Assembly (NCBI GenBank): GCA_024408745.1 | Contig: JAKSUS010000048.1 | Span: forward strand, 1 to 8,099 | Origin: Candidatus Gastranaerophilales bacterium | Lineage (GTDB): Bacteria > Cyanobacteriota > Vampirovibrionia > Gastranaerophilales > JAILCC01 | DNA: 8,099 nucleotides | Direction of reading: 5' to 3' | In this document: piece after piece, positions 1 through 7,245 of the stretch | How positions within the stretch are numbered: the first letter of the stretch is position 1 | How the letters are laid out: every line of letters starts with the position of its first letter | Made by a program: the position numbers and the translations under genes | Notes under the pieces: model-generated | What the model was told of the DNA's origin: nothing | Database searches by the model: none | The model's input: the letters and a program-made list of their open reading frames with translations, nothing else

Positions 1-1053
1 ATTGAACCGACTTTTGAAACAACAGGAAGAATAGAAGCAAAAGATTCTATCTCTGTTATTGCAAGAGTTGATGGTTGGTTGGAAGAAAGATATTTTGAAG
101 AAGGAGATATTGTAAAAAAAGGTCAAAAACTATATCAAATTCAGCCTGATGAATATAAGTTAGCAATGCAGGATGCTGCAGCAAGAGTAAATGAAAATGC
201 AGCTGTTTATCAAAATGCACTAACTGATTATAAAAGAGCTGCAATATTAATAAAAGATGAGATGGTAAGTCGTGAATATTATGATAATGCAGTTGCAAGC
301 AGAAACAGTAAAAAGGCTTCACTTGATGCGGCAAGAGCACAACTTGCAAAAGCACGATTAAATTTAAGTTACACAACCGTTACTGCTCCAATGGACGGAA
401 GAATCGGTAAAACTTTTGTTTCTCCCGGCAATTATGTAACCGCAAGTACAGGGAAAATGGCTGAAATTCATAAAACAAGTCCGATACAGGTTAAGTTTGC
501 AGTAAAAAGTGCTAATTACATTTATTTAAAGAAATATTCTCAAAGTAAAAAAATTGTTGATAAACTTAATGTTGAAGTTCGTTTAAAATTATCAGACGGT
601 TCAATTTATGACAAAGTCGGTAAAATTGAATTTATGAATAACCAAATTGATAAAGAAACAGGTACGGTAAGTTTCAGAGCAATTTTTGATAACCCTGATG
701 AAATACTTGTTCCCGGAGATTTTGTAAACGTTATTTTAACTGTTAAACACCCTGTTGATGTAATGATAATTCCTCAAGATGCTTCAAAAACAGACTTGGG
801 AACAGGTTATTATGTGTGGGTTGTAAAAGACGGAAAATCCGTTAAGAAAAATATTATTGTAAACGATAATATTGATAACAACTGGATTGTCGAGAAAGGT
901 TTAGACTTCAATGATGATGTTGTTATTAAAGGACTTCAAAGTATTAACCATGAAGGACAGCCATTAAAAATTCAGAGAAACGAAAATGCCATGCAAAAAA
1001 CAGAAAAATCACCTTGGTATAAAAAAATTATCAAAAAAGTTATGGGGAAATAG
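1..1053 (+). CDS. RND efflux periplasmic adaptor (membrane fusion protein, HlyD/AcrA family), 5'-partial
   Basis: Periplasmic adaptor that links an inner-membrane RND pump to an outer membrane channel. The frame is open from base 1, so the gene begins upstream of the window; 350 residues are visible. In order (numbering from the first visible residue): first half of the lipoyl domain (about 1-50, with GWLEERYFEEGD), an alpha-helical hairpin rich in Ala, Lys and Glu (about 53-122), the second lipoyl half with the family signature TAPMDGRIG (from 128) followed by SPGNYV, a beta-barrel domain (about 160-245) containing DKETGTV and the LVPGDFVNV turn, and a membrane-proximal domain (about 250-325). 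It ends in a short lysine-rich tail. The signal peptide or lipobox and the N-terminal strand lie off the window, so lipid anchoring cannot be judged. The stop lies 3 nt before the RND pump start, so the two are one operon. The family call is firm; the transported substrate cannot be read from the sequence. Confidence 0.93.
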   Translation: MEPTFETTGRIEAKDSISVIARVDGWLEERYFEEGDIVKKGQKLYQIQPDEYKLAMQDAAARVNENAAVYQNALTDYKRAAILIKDEMVSREYYDNAVASRNSKKASLDAARAQLAKARLNLSYTTVTAPMDGRIGKTFVSPGNYVTASTGKMAEIHKTSPIQVKFAVKSANYIYLKKYSQSKKIVDKLNVEVRLKLSDGSIYDKVGKIEFMNNQIDKETGTVSFRAIFDNPDEILVPGDFVNVILTVKHPVDVMIIPQDASKTDLGTGYYVWVVKDGKSVKKNIIVNDNIDNNWIVEKGLDFNDDVVIKGLQSINHEGQPLKIQRNENAMQKTEKSPWYKKIIKKVMGK

Positions 1054-1056
1054 ATT

Positions 1057-4000
1057 ATGAAAATTAAAAAAGAAGATTTATATTTTTTCATACAAAAACC
1101 TCGTTTTGCGGTTGTAATTTCAATTTTAATAACGATTGTAGGACTTTTATCATTATTTGGCTTGCAACAAGAAAAATATCCGAACATCACACCGCCTCAG
1201 GTTTCGATTAGTGCTACTTACCCCGGTGCAAGTGCATCGGTTATTGAATCATCGATTGCTTCCCTTTTAGAGTCGCAACTAAACGGTGTACGAAAAATGA
1301 TTTATATGGAATCAACAAGCTATGACGGTTCATATAACCTGAATATATTTTTTCAGACAGGCACTGATAATGATATTAATCTTATGAATGTTCAAAACAA
1401 ACTTCAGCAGGTTCAATCAATGTTACCGCAGGAAGTTATTCAACAGGGGATTACCGCAGACAATCAGGTAAGCGGTATAGGTGCTATTATTTTGAATTTA
1501 TCAAGTGAAAACGGGGCGTGGAATCAACTCGCATTAACAAACTATGCAAATATTTACATTAAAGATGCACTCAAAAGAGTTAAAGATGTAGGTGCTGTAA
1601 ATGTTTACGGAACTGATGATTACAGTATAAGAATTTGGTTGAATCCGAACAAAATGACTCAATTAAAAGTATCTTCTTCTGTTATTCAAAATGCCGTTCG
1701 TGCGCAAAACGCTCAAATTTCATTAGGCGCTTTAGGGGACAGACCAACGGCAACACCTCAAAGTTTAAAATTATCTTTGATGACAGAAGGCAGATTAAAA
1801 ACAGCAGAAGAATTTGGTAATATAATTGTTCGTTCAAATTCAGACGGTTCTAAAATAAGATTAAAAGACGTTTCAAGAGTTGAATTAGGCTCAAAAACTT
1901 ACAATAAAATAGGGCTGGTTGATGCGAAACCCGGTGCGTTAATACAAGTTATTCCTGCTCCGGGCGCAAATACCGTAGAAATTGTAGAAAACGTTCACAA
2001 AACAGTTAAAAAACTTTCCGAAACACTTCCTGATACATTAAAAATTGATACAATGATGGATAGTGCTGTATTTATTGAAGAATCAATGCACGAAGTTGAA
2101 TTTACGATTTTATTAACATCACTTTTGGTTATTATAATTATATTTGTATTTTTAGGCGATATAAAGGCAACATTAATCCCTTGTATCACAATTCCCGTAT
2201 CTTTAATAGGAACATTTGCAATATTAAAAGCCTTAGGAATGTCCTTAAACCTTTTAACTTTATTTGCTCTTGTTCTTGCGGTTGCTGTTGTCGTTGATGA
2301 TGCAATTGTTGTAATTGAAAATGTAAAAAGACACTTAGAGGAAGGAAAAGACATAATCACTTCCACACAATTAACTATGGAAGAAGTCGGAAATTCACTT
2401 GTAGCAATGGCAGCAGTTTTGATGGCAGTATTTGTTCCGATGTGTTTTATGTCCGGTTTATCAGGTACGATGTATAAACAATTTGCTGTTTGTATTGCAG
2501 GTTCTATCGCTATTTCAGCAGTTTGCGCATTATCTTTATCGCCTGCAATGTGTGCATTTTTATTAAAACCTCAAAAAATTAAAAAGGAATTACCAAAAGT
2601 AATAAAATTTTTAAAAGTTTATGCTGATAAATATTTGAATTTATTTAATGTATATTTTGATAAATTAACACAATATTATTTAGATTTAGTTAAAAAATTT
2701 GTAACAAACAAAAAATTAACAATAACAACTTATGTAATATTTATCGGAATTATGTTGATAGCTTTCAAAGTTATTCCGACAGGTTTTATTCCGGATGAAG
2801 ATCAAGGAATGTTATTAACGCAGGTAACTCTGCCTGACGGTGCTACAATAGACAGAACGGAAGCAGTTATTGTTAAATTTACAAAGGCTATTGAAAACAT
2901 TGAAGGTGTTGATAAAGAAAGAGTTATCGCATTCGGCGGTTTTGCTCCGGCTAACCAGGCAATTATGGTAATCAATTTAACCCCTTGGAGTGAAAGAAAA
3001 ATCAATCCGATAAATTGGATATACCGACTTGCAACAGGAAAACCGACAAATCTTTCGCATAATGCAATTTTGGCAAAAATCAATGCGGAAGCCGCAAAAA
3101 TAAACGAAGCATCAATTCAGTCATCTTCGCCACCTGCTATTGATGGGTTAGGTATGTCGAGTGGTTTTGAATATCAACTTTTATCAAAAGGTGAGGGAAC
3201 CGTTCAGGATTTGGCACAATTAGCACAGGACGTTATCAATAAAGCACAACAAGATTCTGTTATAAGTTACGGTTATACACAATTTCAGGCAAACGTTCCG
3301 CAATATCAAGTTAAACTTGATTATGAAAAAGCATTGGCACAGGATGTTGATATAAATGAATTGCATAATACTTTATCTTCAACATTAGCACCTTCTTATA
3401 TAAATGATTTTAATAAATTAGGTCGTATCTTTAGAGTGTTTATGCAGGCTGACGGAAATTTTAGAAGTAAAATTGAAGATTTAGAACATATTTATGTTAT
3501 AAATACAAACGGAAATCCTGTACCTTTAATGACAGTACTTTCCGCTAAACAAATAACGGGGGCTGTTTCAATTAGCCGATTTAACCAATTCAGGTCTGCC
3601 AAGATTTTTGGGTTGCCTGCTCCGGGTAAATCATCAGGTGAAACAATGAATGCAATGGCAAAATTATCAAAAGAATTTTTGCCTGAGGGTTATACATTTG
3701 AATGGTCGGGAACTTCCTTACAAGAACTTGAATCATCAGGACAAACAGGTATAGTAGTAGGATTTGCACTATTATTTGTTTACTTATTCTTAGTTGCCCT
3801 ATATGAAAGCTATATGATTCCCGTTGCGGTTCTTTTGATTTCACCGGTTGCAGTTGTCGGAGCATTGATTTTCCAACTTATGATGGGGCAATCATTAGAC
3901 TTGTATTCGCAAGTCGGACTGATTACGTTAATAGGTTTAGCGGCAAAACAGTCTATTTTGATTGTAGAATTTGCAAAAGAAGAACGTGAAAAGAATGGAT

Positions 4001-4272
4001 TATCAATTGTGGATGCTGCGGTAAAAGCCGCATCTTTGAGATTTAGAGCAATTATGATGACGGAAGCGGCATTCATTTTAGGTGTCTTGCCATTGTTATT
4101 TGCAACAGGAGCAGGTGCAAATAGCAGAATTTCAGTCGGTTCTACTGTTATTGGCGGTATGATTGTTGCAGCAACAATAGGTACTGTTTTAACTCCTGCT
4201 TTTTATGTAATTGTTCAGGAATATGTTGATAAAGTATTTAACAATAAAAAAGGAGTAAATGATGAAAACTAA
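1057..4272 (+). CDS. RND multidrug efflux pump, inner-membrane permease (HAE1 family, AcrB/MexB type)
   Basis: Proton-driven inner-membrane pump that exports amphiphilic compounds from the periplasm or membrane through the adaptor and TolC-like channel. At 1071 residues it has normal family length (AcrB is 1049). The layout is the duplicated RND fold: TM1 (about 17-35), a large periplasmic loop (about 38-345), TM2-TM6 (about 350-503), TM7 (about 553-572), a second periplasmic loop (about 575-895), and TM8-TM12 (about 896-1053). The proton-relay residues are all present: D414 and D415 in VVVDDAIVVIEN (TM4), K964 in GLAAKQSILIVEFA (TM10), R995 and T1002 in LRFRAIMMTEAAFILG (TM11), matching AcrB D407, D408, K940, R971 and T978 by alignment. 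Early signatures QEKYPNITPPQVSISATYPG and the FIPDEDQG turn after TM7 also fit HAE1 pumps. Part of the second loop (about 645-670) is longer than I recall in AcrB. The start ATG has only a weak purine tract (GGGGAAA, 1044-1050) and lies 3 nt after the adaptor stop. It looks functional; drug, bile-acid or metabolite specificity is unknown. Confidence 0.96.
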   Translation: MKIKKEDLYFFIQKPRFAVVISILITIVGLLSLFGLQQEKYPNITPPQVSISATYPGASASVIESSIASLLESQLNGVRKMIYMESTSYDGSYNLNIFFQTGTDNDINLMNVQNKLQQVQSMLPQEVIQQGITADNQVSGIGAIILNLSSENGAWNQLALTNYANIYIKDALKRVKDVGAVNVYGTDDYSIRIWLNPNKMTQLKVSSSVIQNAVRAQNAQISLGALGDRPTATPQSLKLSLMTEGRLKTAEEFGNIIVRSNSDGSKIRLKDVSRVELGSKTYNKIGLVDAKPGALIQVIPAPGANTVEIVENVHKTVKKLSETLPDTLKIDTMMDSAVFIEESMHEVEFTILLTSLLVIIIIFVFLGDIKATLIPCITIPVSLIGTFAILKALGMSLNLLTLFALVLAVAVVVDDAIVVIENVKRHLEEGKDIITSTQLTMEEVGNSLVAMAAVLMAVFVPMCFMSGLSGTMYKQFAVCIAGSIAISAVCALSLSPAMCAFLLKPQKIKKELPKVIKFLKVYADKYLNLFNVYFDKLTQYYLDLVKKFVTNKKLTITTYVIFIGIMLIAFKVIPTGFIPDEDQGMLLTQVTLPDGATIDRTEAVIVKFTKAIENIEGVDKERVIAFGGFAPANQAIMVINLTPWSERKINPINWIYRLATGKPTNLSHNAILAKINAEAAKINEASIQSSSPPAIDGLGMSSGFEYQLLSKGEGTVQDLAQLAQDVINKAQQDSVISYGYTQFQANVPQYQVKLDYEKALAQDVDINELHNTLSSTLAPSYINDFNKLGRIFRVFMQADGNFRSKIEDLEHIYVINTNGNPVPLMTVLSAKQITGAVSISRFNQFRSAKIFGLPAPGKSSGETMNAMAKLSKEFLPEGYTFEWSGTSLQELESSGQTGIVVGFALLFVYLFLVALYESYMIPVAVLLISPVAVVGALIFQLMMGQSLDLYSQVGLITLIGLAAKQSILIVEFAKEEREKNGLSIVDAAVKAASLRFRAIMMTEAAFILGVLPLLFATGAGANSRISVGSTVIGGMIVAATIGTVLTPAFYVIVQEYVDKVFNNKKGVNDEN
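4251..4255 (+). promoter_or_regulatory. Ribosome binding site for the outer membrane channel gene, inside the pump gene
   Basis: AGGAG lies within the last codons of the RND pump gene. Two ATG codons follow in tandem, at 4259 (3 nt spacing) and 4262 (6 nt spacing). The spacing favours 4262. Because the site and start are inside the upstream coding region, ribosomes finishing the pump gene can feed initiation of the channel gene. Confidence 0.75.
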
Positions 4273-5635
4273 AACCATACTTTCATTATTATTTATATCA
4301 GGATTACTTCTAACAAGTGAAGCATTTGCAATAAATGATAATCCGAAAAACAAGACCGAGAATGCAATTTTTATGGAAGATGTAGAAAATACAGAATACA
4401 ATAACGATATACATTCTGATTTTTCTTTAGAAGATTGCATAAGAATTGCACTGAAAAACAACTTGAGTATTCAGGCTTCATACTTAAATGATGCCGCTTA
4501 TAAAGAAAAAATAGGCAAAGAATGGTCAAGATATTTTCCGGAATTAAGTGCAGGAGTTGATTGGGGAAGAAACCGAGATTATGAAATCGGTACTTATAAT
4601 TCAGCACTTCTTCCTTCTGTTTCAGCAAATATGACAGTTTTTGACTTTGGTAAAATCAAAGCAAGTGCAGATAGTGCAAAGCATACTTATTTATCAAAAG
4701 AATTTGAAACAAAAGAACATATCAATATGATTATTTGCAATACAAAAAAAGCATATTTTAATCTTTTGTTTGCAAAAGCACAATATGATGTTTATCAGGA
4801 TACCGTAAAAGACTTTGAACTTCAAAAGCAACAGGCATTCAGTTTATATTCTGCAGGTAAAAAGGCAAAAGTTGATGTTGCTATTGCTGATTACAACTTA
4901 TGTAAAGCAAAATTAAATTTTGAACAGGCAAAAAAGACTTTAAAAGTTGCTAAATATGAGTTATCAAGGATTATGGGCTTCCCAAAATATAATAATTATG
5001 AATTAACAAGTGAATTAGGTCAGGATAGTTACGATTTAAGTATTGATGACGCAATGGAAAAGGCTTATAATATCCGCCCCGAATTACTTGCAATTCAAAA
5101 GTTATCAGAAGCTGCCAAAATGGATTTAAGAGCAAGACGTCGTGATTTCACTCCTGATATAAAAATCAGAGCGTCTATAGGAAATGACGTCGGAACATTT
5201 CGTTACACATCTACTGGCATCGGTGCCAATTTGAGTTATTCAAACTTTAACATTCTACGCACTAAATTTGCAATAAGCGAAGCAAATTTTATGTATAAAA
5301 AACGCTTAATGGATTTGGAAGATGAAAAACACACTTTGTATTTAAGTGTAAGCAGAGCTTATGAAAGCTTTGCAACTGCATATAACTCAATCGATATTGC
5401 AAAAAGTGCTTTAGAACAGGCAAAAGAGCAGTATAGGCAAACAAAAGGCAGATACAAAGCAGGAATTGCGGATATTATTGAATTAAAAGACGGTGAAAAT
5501 GCCTTCTTAAATGCACGTTTAGATTATTATAATTCTTTATTAAATTATAATATAGCAATAGCTGAATTTGAAAAAGAAGTAGGCGCACCTATTGAAAACT
5601 ACTCAAGCAAGAAAACTGAAAGTAAAAAATTATAA
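4262..5635 (+). CDS. TolC-like outer membrane efflux protein (OEP family)
   Basis: Outer membrane channel of the tripartite pump. The start at 4262 is chosen for its 6-nt spacing from AGGAG; 4259, one codon earlier in the same frame, is possible. A Sec signal peptide is clear: Lys-containing N-terminus, hydrophobic core LLFISGLLL, and an AFA cleavage site near residue 23. There is no lipobox cysteine, so it is not a lipidated OprM/NodT-type protein. Two OEP repeats follow. The first starts FSLEDCIRIALKNNLSIQ (about 54-70), has the TVFDFGKIKASADSAKHTY segment, a long helical region, and SAGKKAKVDVAIADYNL. The second starts LSIDDAMEKAYNIRPELLAI (about 260-279) and ends with the matching helix pair KAGIADIIELKDGENAFLNA and NIAIAEFEKEVG. 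The length, 457 residues, is typical. The start overlaps the pump gene by 11 nt, making it the third gene of the operon. The stop lies 3 nt from that of the converging gene. Confidence 0.94.
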   Translation: MKTKTILSLLFISGLLLTSEAFAINDNPKNKTENAIFMEDVENTEYNNDIHSDFSLEDCIRIALKNNLSIQASYLNDAAYKEKIGKEWSRYFPELSAGVDWGRNRDYEIGTYNSALLPSVSANMTVFDFGKIKASADSAKHTYLSKEFETKEHINMIICNTKKAYFNLLFAKAQYDVYQDTVKDFELQKQQAFSLYSAGKKAKVDVAIADYNLCKAKLNFEQAKKTLKVAKYELSRIMGFPKYNNYELTSELGQDSYDLSIDDAMEKAYNIRPELLAIQKLSEAAKMDLRARRRDFTPDIKIRASIGNDVGTFRYTSTGIGANLSYSNFNILRTKFAISEANFMYKKRLMDLEDEKHTLYLSVSRAYESFATAYNSIDIAKSALEQAKEQYRQTKGRYKAGIADIIELKDGENAFLNARLDYYNSLLNYNIAIAEFEKEVGAPIENYSSKKTESKKL

Positions 5636-5638
5636 TTA

Positions 5639-6496
5639 TTAACCGATATTTTCGACTTGTTTGTTGTCGCTTTCAATGCTGTCTTTAAGCATTTTTCTTA
5701 CAATATCACCCTGAGTATCAAGCATTTTAGCAACAGTTTCAATATTACGAACCTTGTTGGTCATAATAGTATCGGCATTTGCCAAAATTCTTCCCGTAAT
5801 GTTTTGATAACCTGCAAGAACAGCACTACCATACCCCTGCATTAAATTACCTGCAAGAGTAGCACCTAACCCAAAGCTTCCCATATATGGGCTCAAAGCA
5901 GTTGCGATACCACCAACACCTGAAATAAACCCTGCCAACGGAAGAACAAAGTTTGTACCTGTTCCGCCAAAACCTGTATACATACCTGCTGCAGCAGATG
6001 CAGTAGCGGGTAACCAATCAACCATTGATGCAGCGGCACCTGTTTCAACTCCGTCAATAATTGAAGTAGCAAAACCTGTTTCTGTACCATTAGCATCAAC
6101 CATATCTGTAATTGATGCAGCCATTCCGGTTAATTGCCCTAAATCAGCGGCATAACCAGTTGAGAAGCCACCATAAGTTGATAAATTTGACATACCAAAT
6201 GCAGATGTCCCGCCTGAATAAACAGCGTTACCACCACTTATCGGCGTGGAATAAGAAGTACCCGGAATATTTACGGAGTAGCCGTATAATGGTGCGTATG
6301 CACTTGGAGTAATTAATCTTGCTGCATTAATCAACCAACGTGATACACCTTCAAAACCACTACCGGAATAAGTTGAACCGTTTACCGAAATATCACGAAT
6401 TTGGTCATATAATCTAAACAATTCTGCTTTTGCATCAGAACTTGCCGAACCGAATTTGTTTGCAATAACTAAATAACTGTCATTTTTGTATGCCAT
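5639..6496 (-). CDS. Hypothetical Gly/Ala/Ser-rich protein, second gene of a two-gene operon
   Basis: I do not recognise a family for this 285-residue protein. Visible parts: a mixed, probably helical N-terminus (1-62) with no signal peptide; a Gly/Ser/Tyr/Thr-rich low-complexity stretch (about 63-120) in which glycine and tyrosine recur; three short TGxAxSxxD repeats (123-160); a glycine-rich hydrophobic core (about 183-230, such as LAGFISGVGGIATAL) resembling glycine-zipper membrane or assembly segments; and a charged amphipathic C-terminal helix (about 236-280). It has no cysteine. The ATG is preceded by AGAGG (minus strand, 6506-6510) with 9 nt spacing. It lies 18 nt downstream of the 180-residue gene, so the two are co-transcribed. 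Its C-terminal helix resembles that of its neighbour. Composition suggests a self-assembling, surface or membrane-inserting protein, but that is inference. The coding call is strong because of the ribosome binding site, operon layout and long open frame. Confidence 0.8.
   Translation of the reverse strand: MAYKNDSYLVIANKFGSASSDAKAELFRLYDQIRDISVNGSTYSGSGFEGVSRWLINAARLITPSAYAPLYGYSVNIPGTSYSTPISGGNAVYSGGTSAFGMSNLSTYGGFSTGYAADLGQLTGMAASITDMVDANGTETGFATSIIDGVETGAAASMVDWLPATASAAAGMYTGFGGTGTNFVLPLAGFISGVGGIATALSPYMGSFGLGATLAGNLMQGYGSAVLAGYQNITGRILANADTIMTNKVRNIETVAKMLDTQGDIVRKMLKDSIESDNKQVENIG
6017..6130 (-). repeat. Three degenerate TGxAxSxxD protein repeats inside the 285-residue gene
   Basis: The encoded segments TGMAASITD (residues 123-131), TGFATSIID (140-148) and TGAAASMVD (152-160) follow one another with start-to-start spacings of 17 and 12 residues. 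Shared positions are T-G, A, S, a hydrophobic residue and D. The DNA copies have diverged, so this is an old internal duplication or convergence in a low-complexity region rather than a recent tandem repeat. Confidence 0.55.
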
Positions 6497-6514
6497 AAAC
6501 GATTACCTCTTAAA

Positions 6515-7057
6515 TTATGATTGGAATGTCTTGAATACATTTTCAATATTTTTATCAATAACTTTCTTAACACTTTCAAGTTCTGTTGTAATTGTTTCTT
6601 GTTCAGTATCAAGTTGTCTTAATTGCAATTCCAGAACCTGGTCACGTTGGTGAATATCTTCTGATTTCTGATTAATTCTATCTAATTCTTGTTGATATTC
6701 CTGATTTGCAGCGTTATATTGACCACTTGCGTAATCATAAGTTTGCGTCAAATCGCGTCCGCATTCGGTATAGTATGTATATAAATCCCTGTCTCTTTTA
6801 TACTGTTCATTATTTTCACCACCTGTATAATCAGCAGGATTAGGACCGCCTGTTTTATCCCATTTTTCAAGACTTTGTTTCATAGTGTACATAGTGGGCA
6901 TTGTAGGTGCTTTTAATTCTAACATTTGATTAAACAAACCTGCTTCTTCGTTTGCCAAATTAGTTCTTGCCTGGTTAATTTGTTGACCTTCAAACTCTAC
7001 GTTTGTTTGTCTTGCAGTTAAATATAAATACCTTGCCTGACTTGCTGCTATACCCAT
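6515..7057 (-). CDS. Hypothetical helical/coiled-coil protein (MGIAASQAR N-terminus), first gene of the operon
   Basis: A 180-residue, Gln- and Glu-rich, mostly helical protein without signal peptide or membrane segment. The N-terminal helix (1-47) starts MGIAASQARYLYLTAR and continues through EFEGQQINQARTNLANEEAG; a Pro/Gly-rich linker follows (about 50-82), then a long coiled coil (about 103-176) ending VKKVIDKNIENVFKTF. There is one cysteine (C99). I recall similar N-termini among small uncharacterised proteins of gut Melainabacteria, but no function. The helix-linker-helix plan, Asn/Gln-rich N-terminus and lack of signal peptide loosely recall flagellar or type III axial proteins and secretion substrates; this is only an analogy. 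The start is well supported: TAGGAGAA (AGGAG at 7066-7070, minus strand) lies 8 nt upstream, and a sigma70-like promoter precedes it. The next gene starts 18 nt after its stop. Confidence 0.82.
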   Translation of the reverse strand: MGIAASQARYLYLTARQTNVEFEGQQINQARTNLANEEAGLFNQMLELKAPTMPTMYTMKQSLEKWDKTGGPNPADYTGGENNEQYKRDRDLYTYYTECGRDLTQTYDYASGQYNAANQEYQQELDRINQKSEDIHQRDQVLELQLRQLDTEQETITTELESVKKVIDKNIENVFKTFQS

Positions 7058-7069
7058 AATATGTTCTCC

Positions 7070-7079
7070 TAAAGCTTTA
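7070..7079. repeat. 10-bp perfect palindrome in the leader of the minus-strand operon
   Basis: TAAAGCTTTA is a perfect palindrome touching the ribosome binding site of the 180-residue gene and lying just downstream of its predicted transcription start. It has no loop, so it would act as a DNA site rather than an RNA hairpin. It may be chance in AT-rich DNA. Confidence 0.3.
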
Positions 7080-7090
7080 CCTTGTAATTC

Positions 7091-7118
7091 AATTTAATGA
7101 TAATTTTTGGCATGTCAA
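7091..7118 (-). promoter_or_regulatory. Sigma70-type promoter for the two-gene minus-strand operon
   Basis: On the minus strand a perfect -35 box TTGACA (7113-7118) is followed after 16 nt by TAAATT (7091-7096), which matches TATAAT at 4 of 6 positions. Transcription would start near 7084, giving a leader of about 27 nt that includes the AGGAG site. An A-rich tract lies further upstream (7154-7162). This is the best promoter match seen in the window. Confidence 0.6.
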
Positions 7119-7137
7119 TTTTTTGATACAATATGCC
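7109..7137. repeat. Inverted repeats overlapping the -35 box of the minus-strand promoter
   Basis: Outer arms GGCAT (7109-7113) and ATGCC (7133-7137) enclose an inner dyad TCAA-TTTT-TTGA (7115-7126) that can be extended imperfectly as TGTCAA/TTGATACA. The two dyads do not share a centre. They cover the -35 box, where a repressor or activator could bind; this role is inferred from position only. Confidence 0.35.
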
Positions 7138-7245
7138 TATTTATATTTTAATATTTTTTTTTGCCGATATAAAGTTTTTGAGAAAAAATCAACCATTTGG
7201 CGGATATAACTATTTACTATTATCTTTGCAGATTGTTTACATCAC

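Noticed and set aside
79..81. TTG as a start codon for the adaptor gene
   Set aside because: The frame is open upstream to base 1 and the upstream residues (GRIEAKDSISVIARVDGW) continue the lipoyl domain, so this TTG is an internal leucine codon; no ribosome binding site precedes it.
1995..2366. Minus-strand open frame of 123 codons inside the pump gene
   Set aside because: It lies opposite the conserved TM2-TM4 region of the pump, has no recognisable ribosome binding site or domain, and reads as a complement of hydrophobic codons.
2802..3083. Minus-strand open frame of 93 codons inside the pump gene
   Set aside because: Antisense shadow of conserved coding sequence with no independent support.
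4189..4461. Minus-strand open frame across the pump/channel junction
   Set aside because: It spans the end of one well-supported gene and the signal peptide of another and has no family resemblance.
5653..5669. CGAC-N9-GTCG as a terminator for the efflux operon
   Set aside because: Only a 4-bp stem with a long loop and no clean U-tract after it; it lies inside the opposing gene and is too weak to call.
5893..6312. Open frames in other phases over the glycine-rich gene
   Set aside because: They arise from the repetitive, low-complexity composition of the 285-residue gene; the encoded peptides are Leu/Gln-rich and have no supporting start signals.
7163..7209. Near-identical 10-mers GCCGATATAA and GCGGATATAA 37 bp apart
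   Set aside because: One mismatch, short, and mostly A/T; the spacing is not a whole number of helical turns and no function is suggested.
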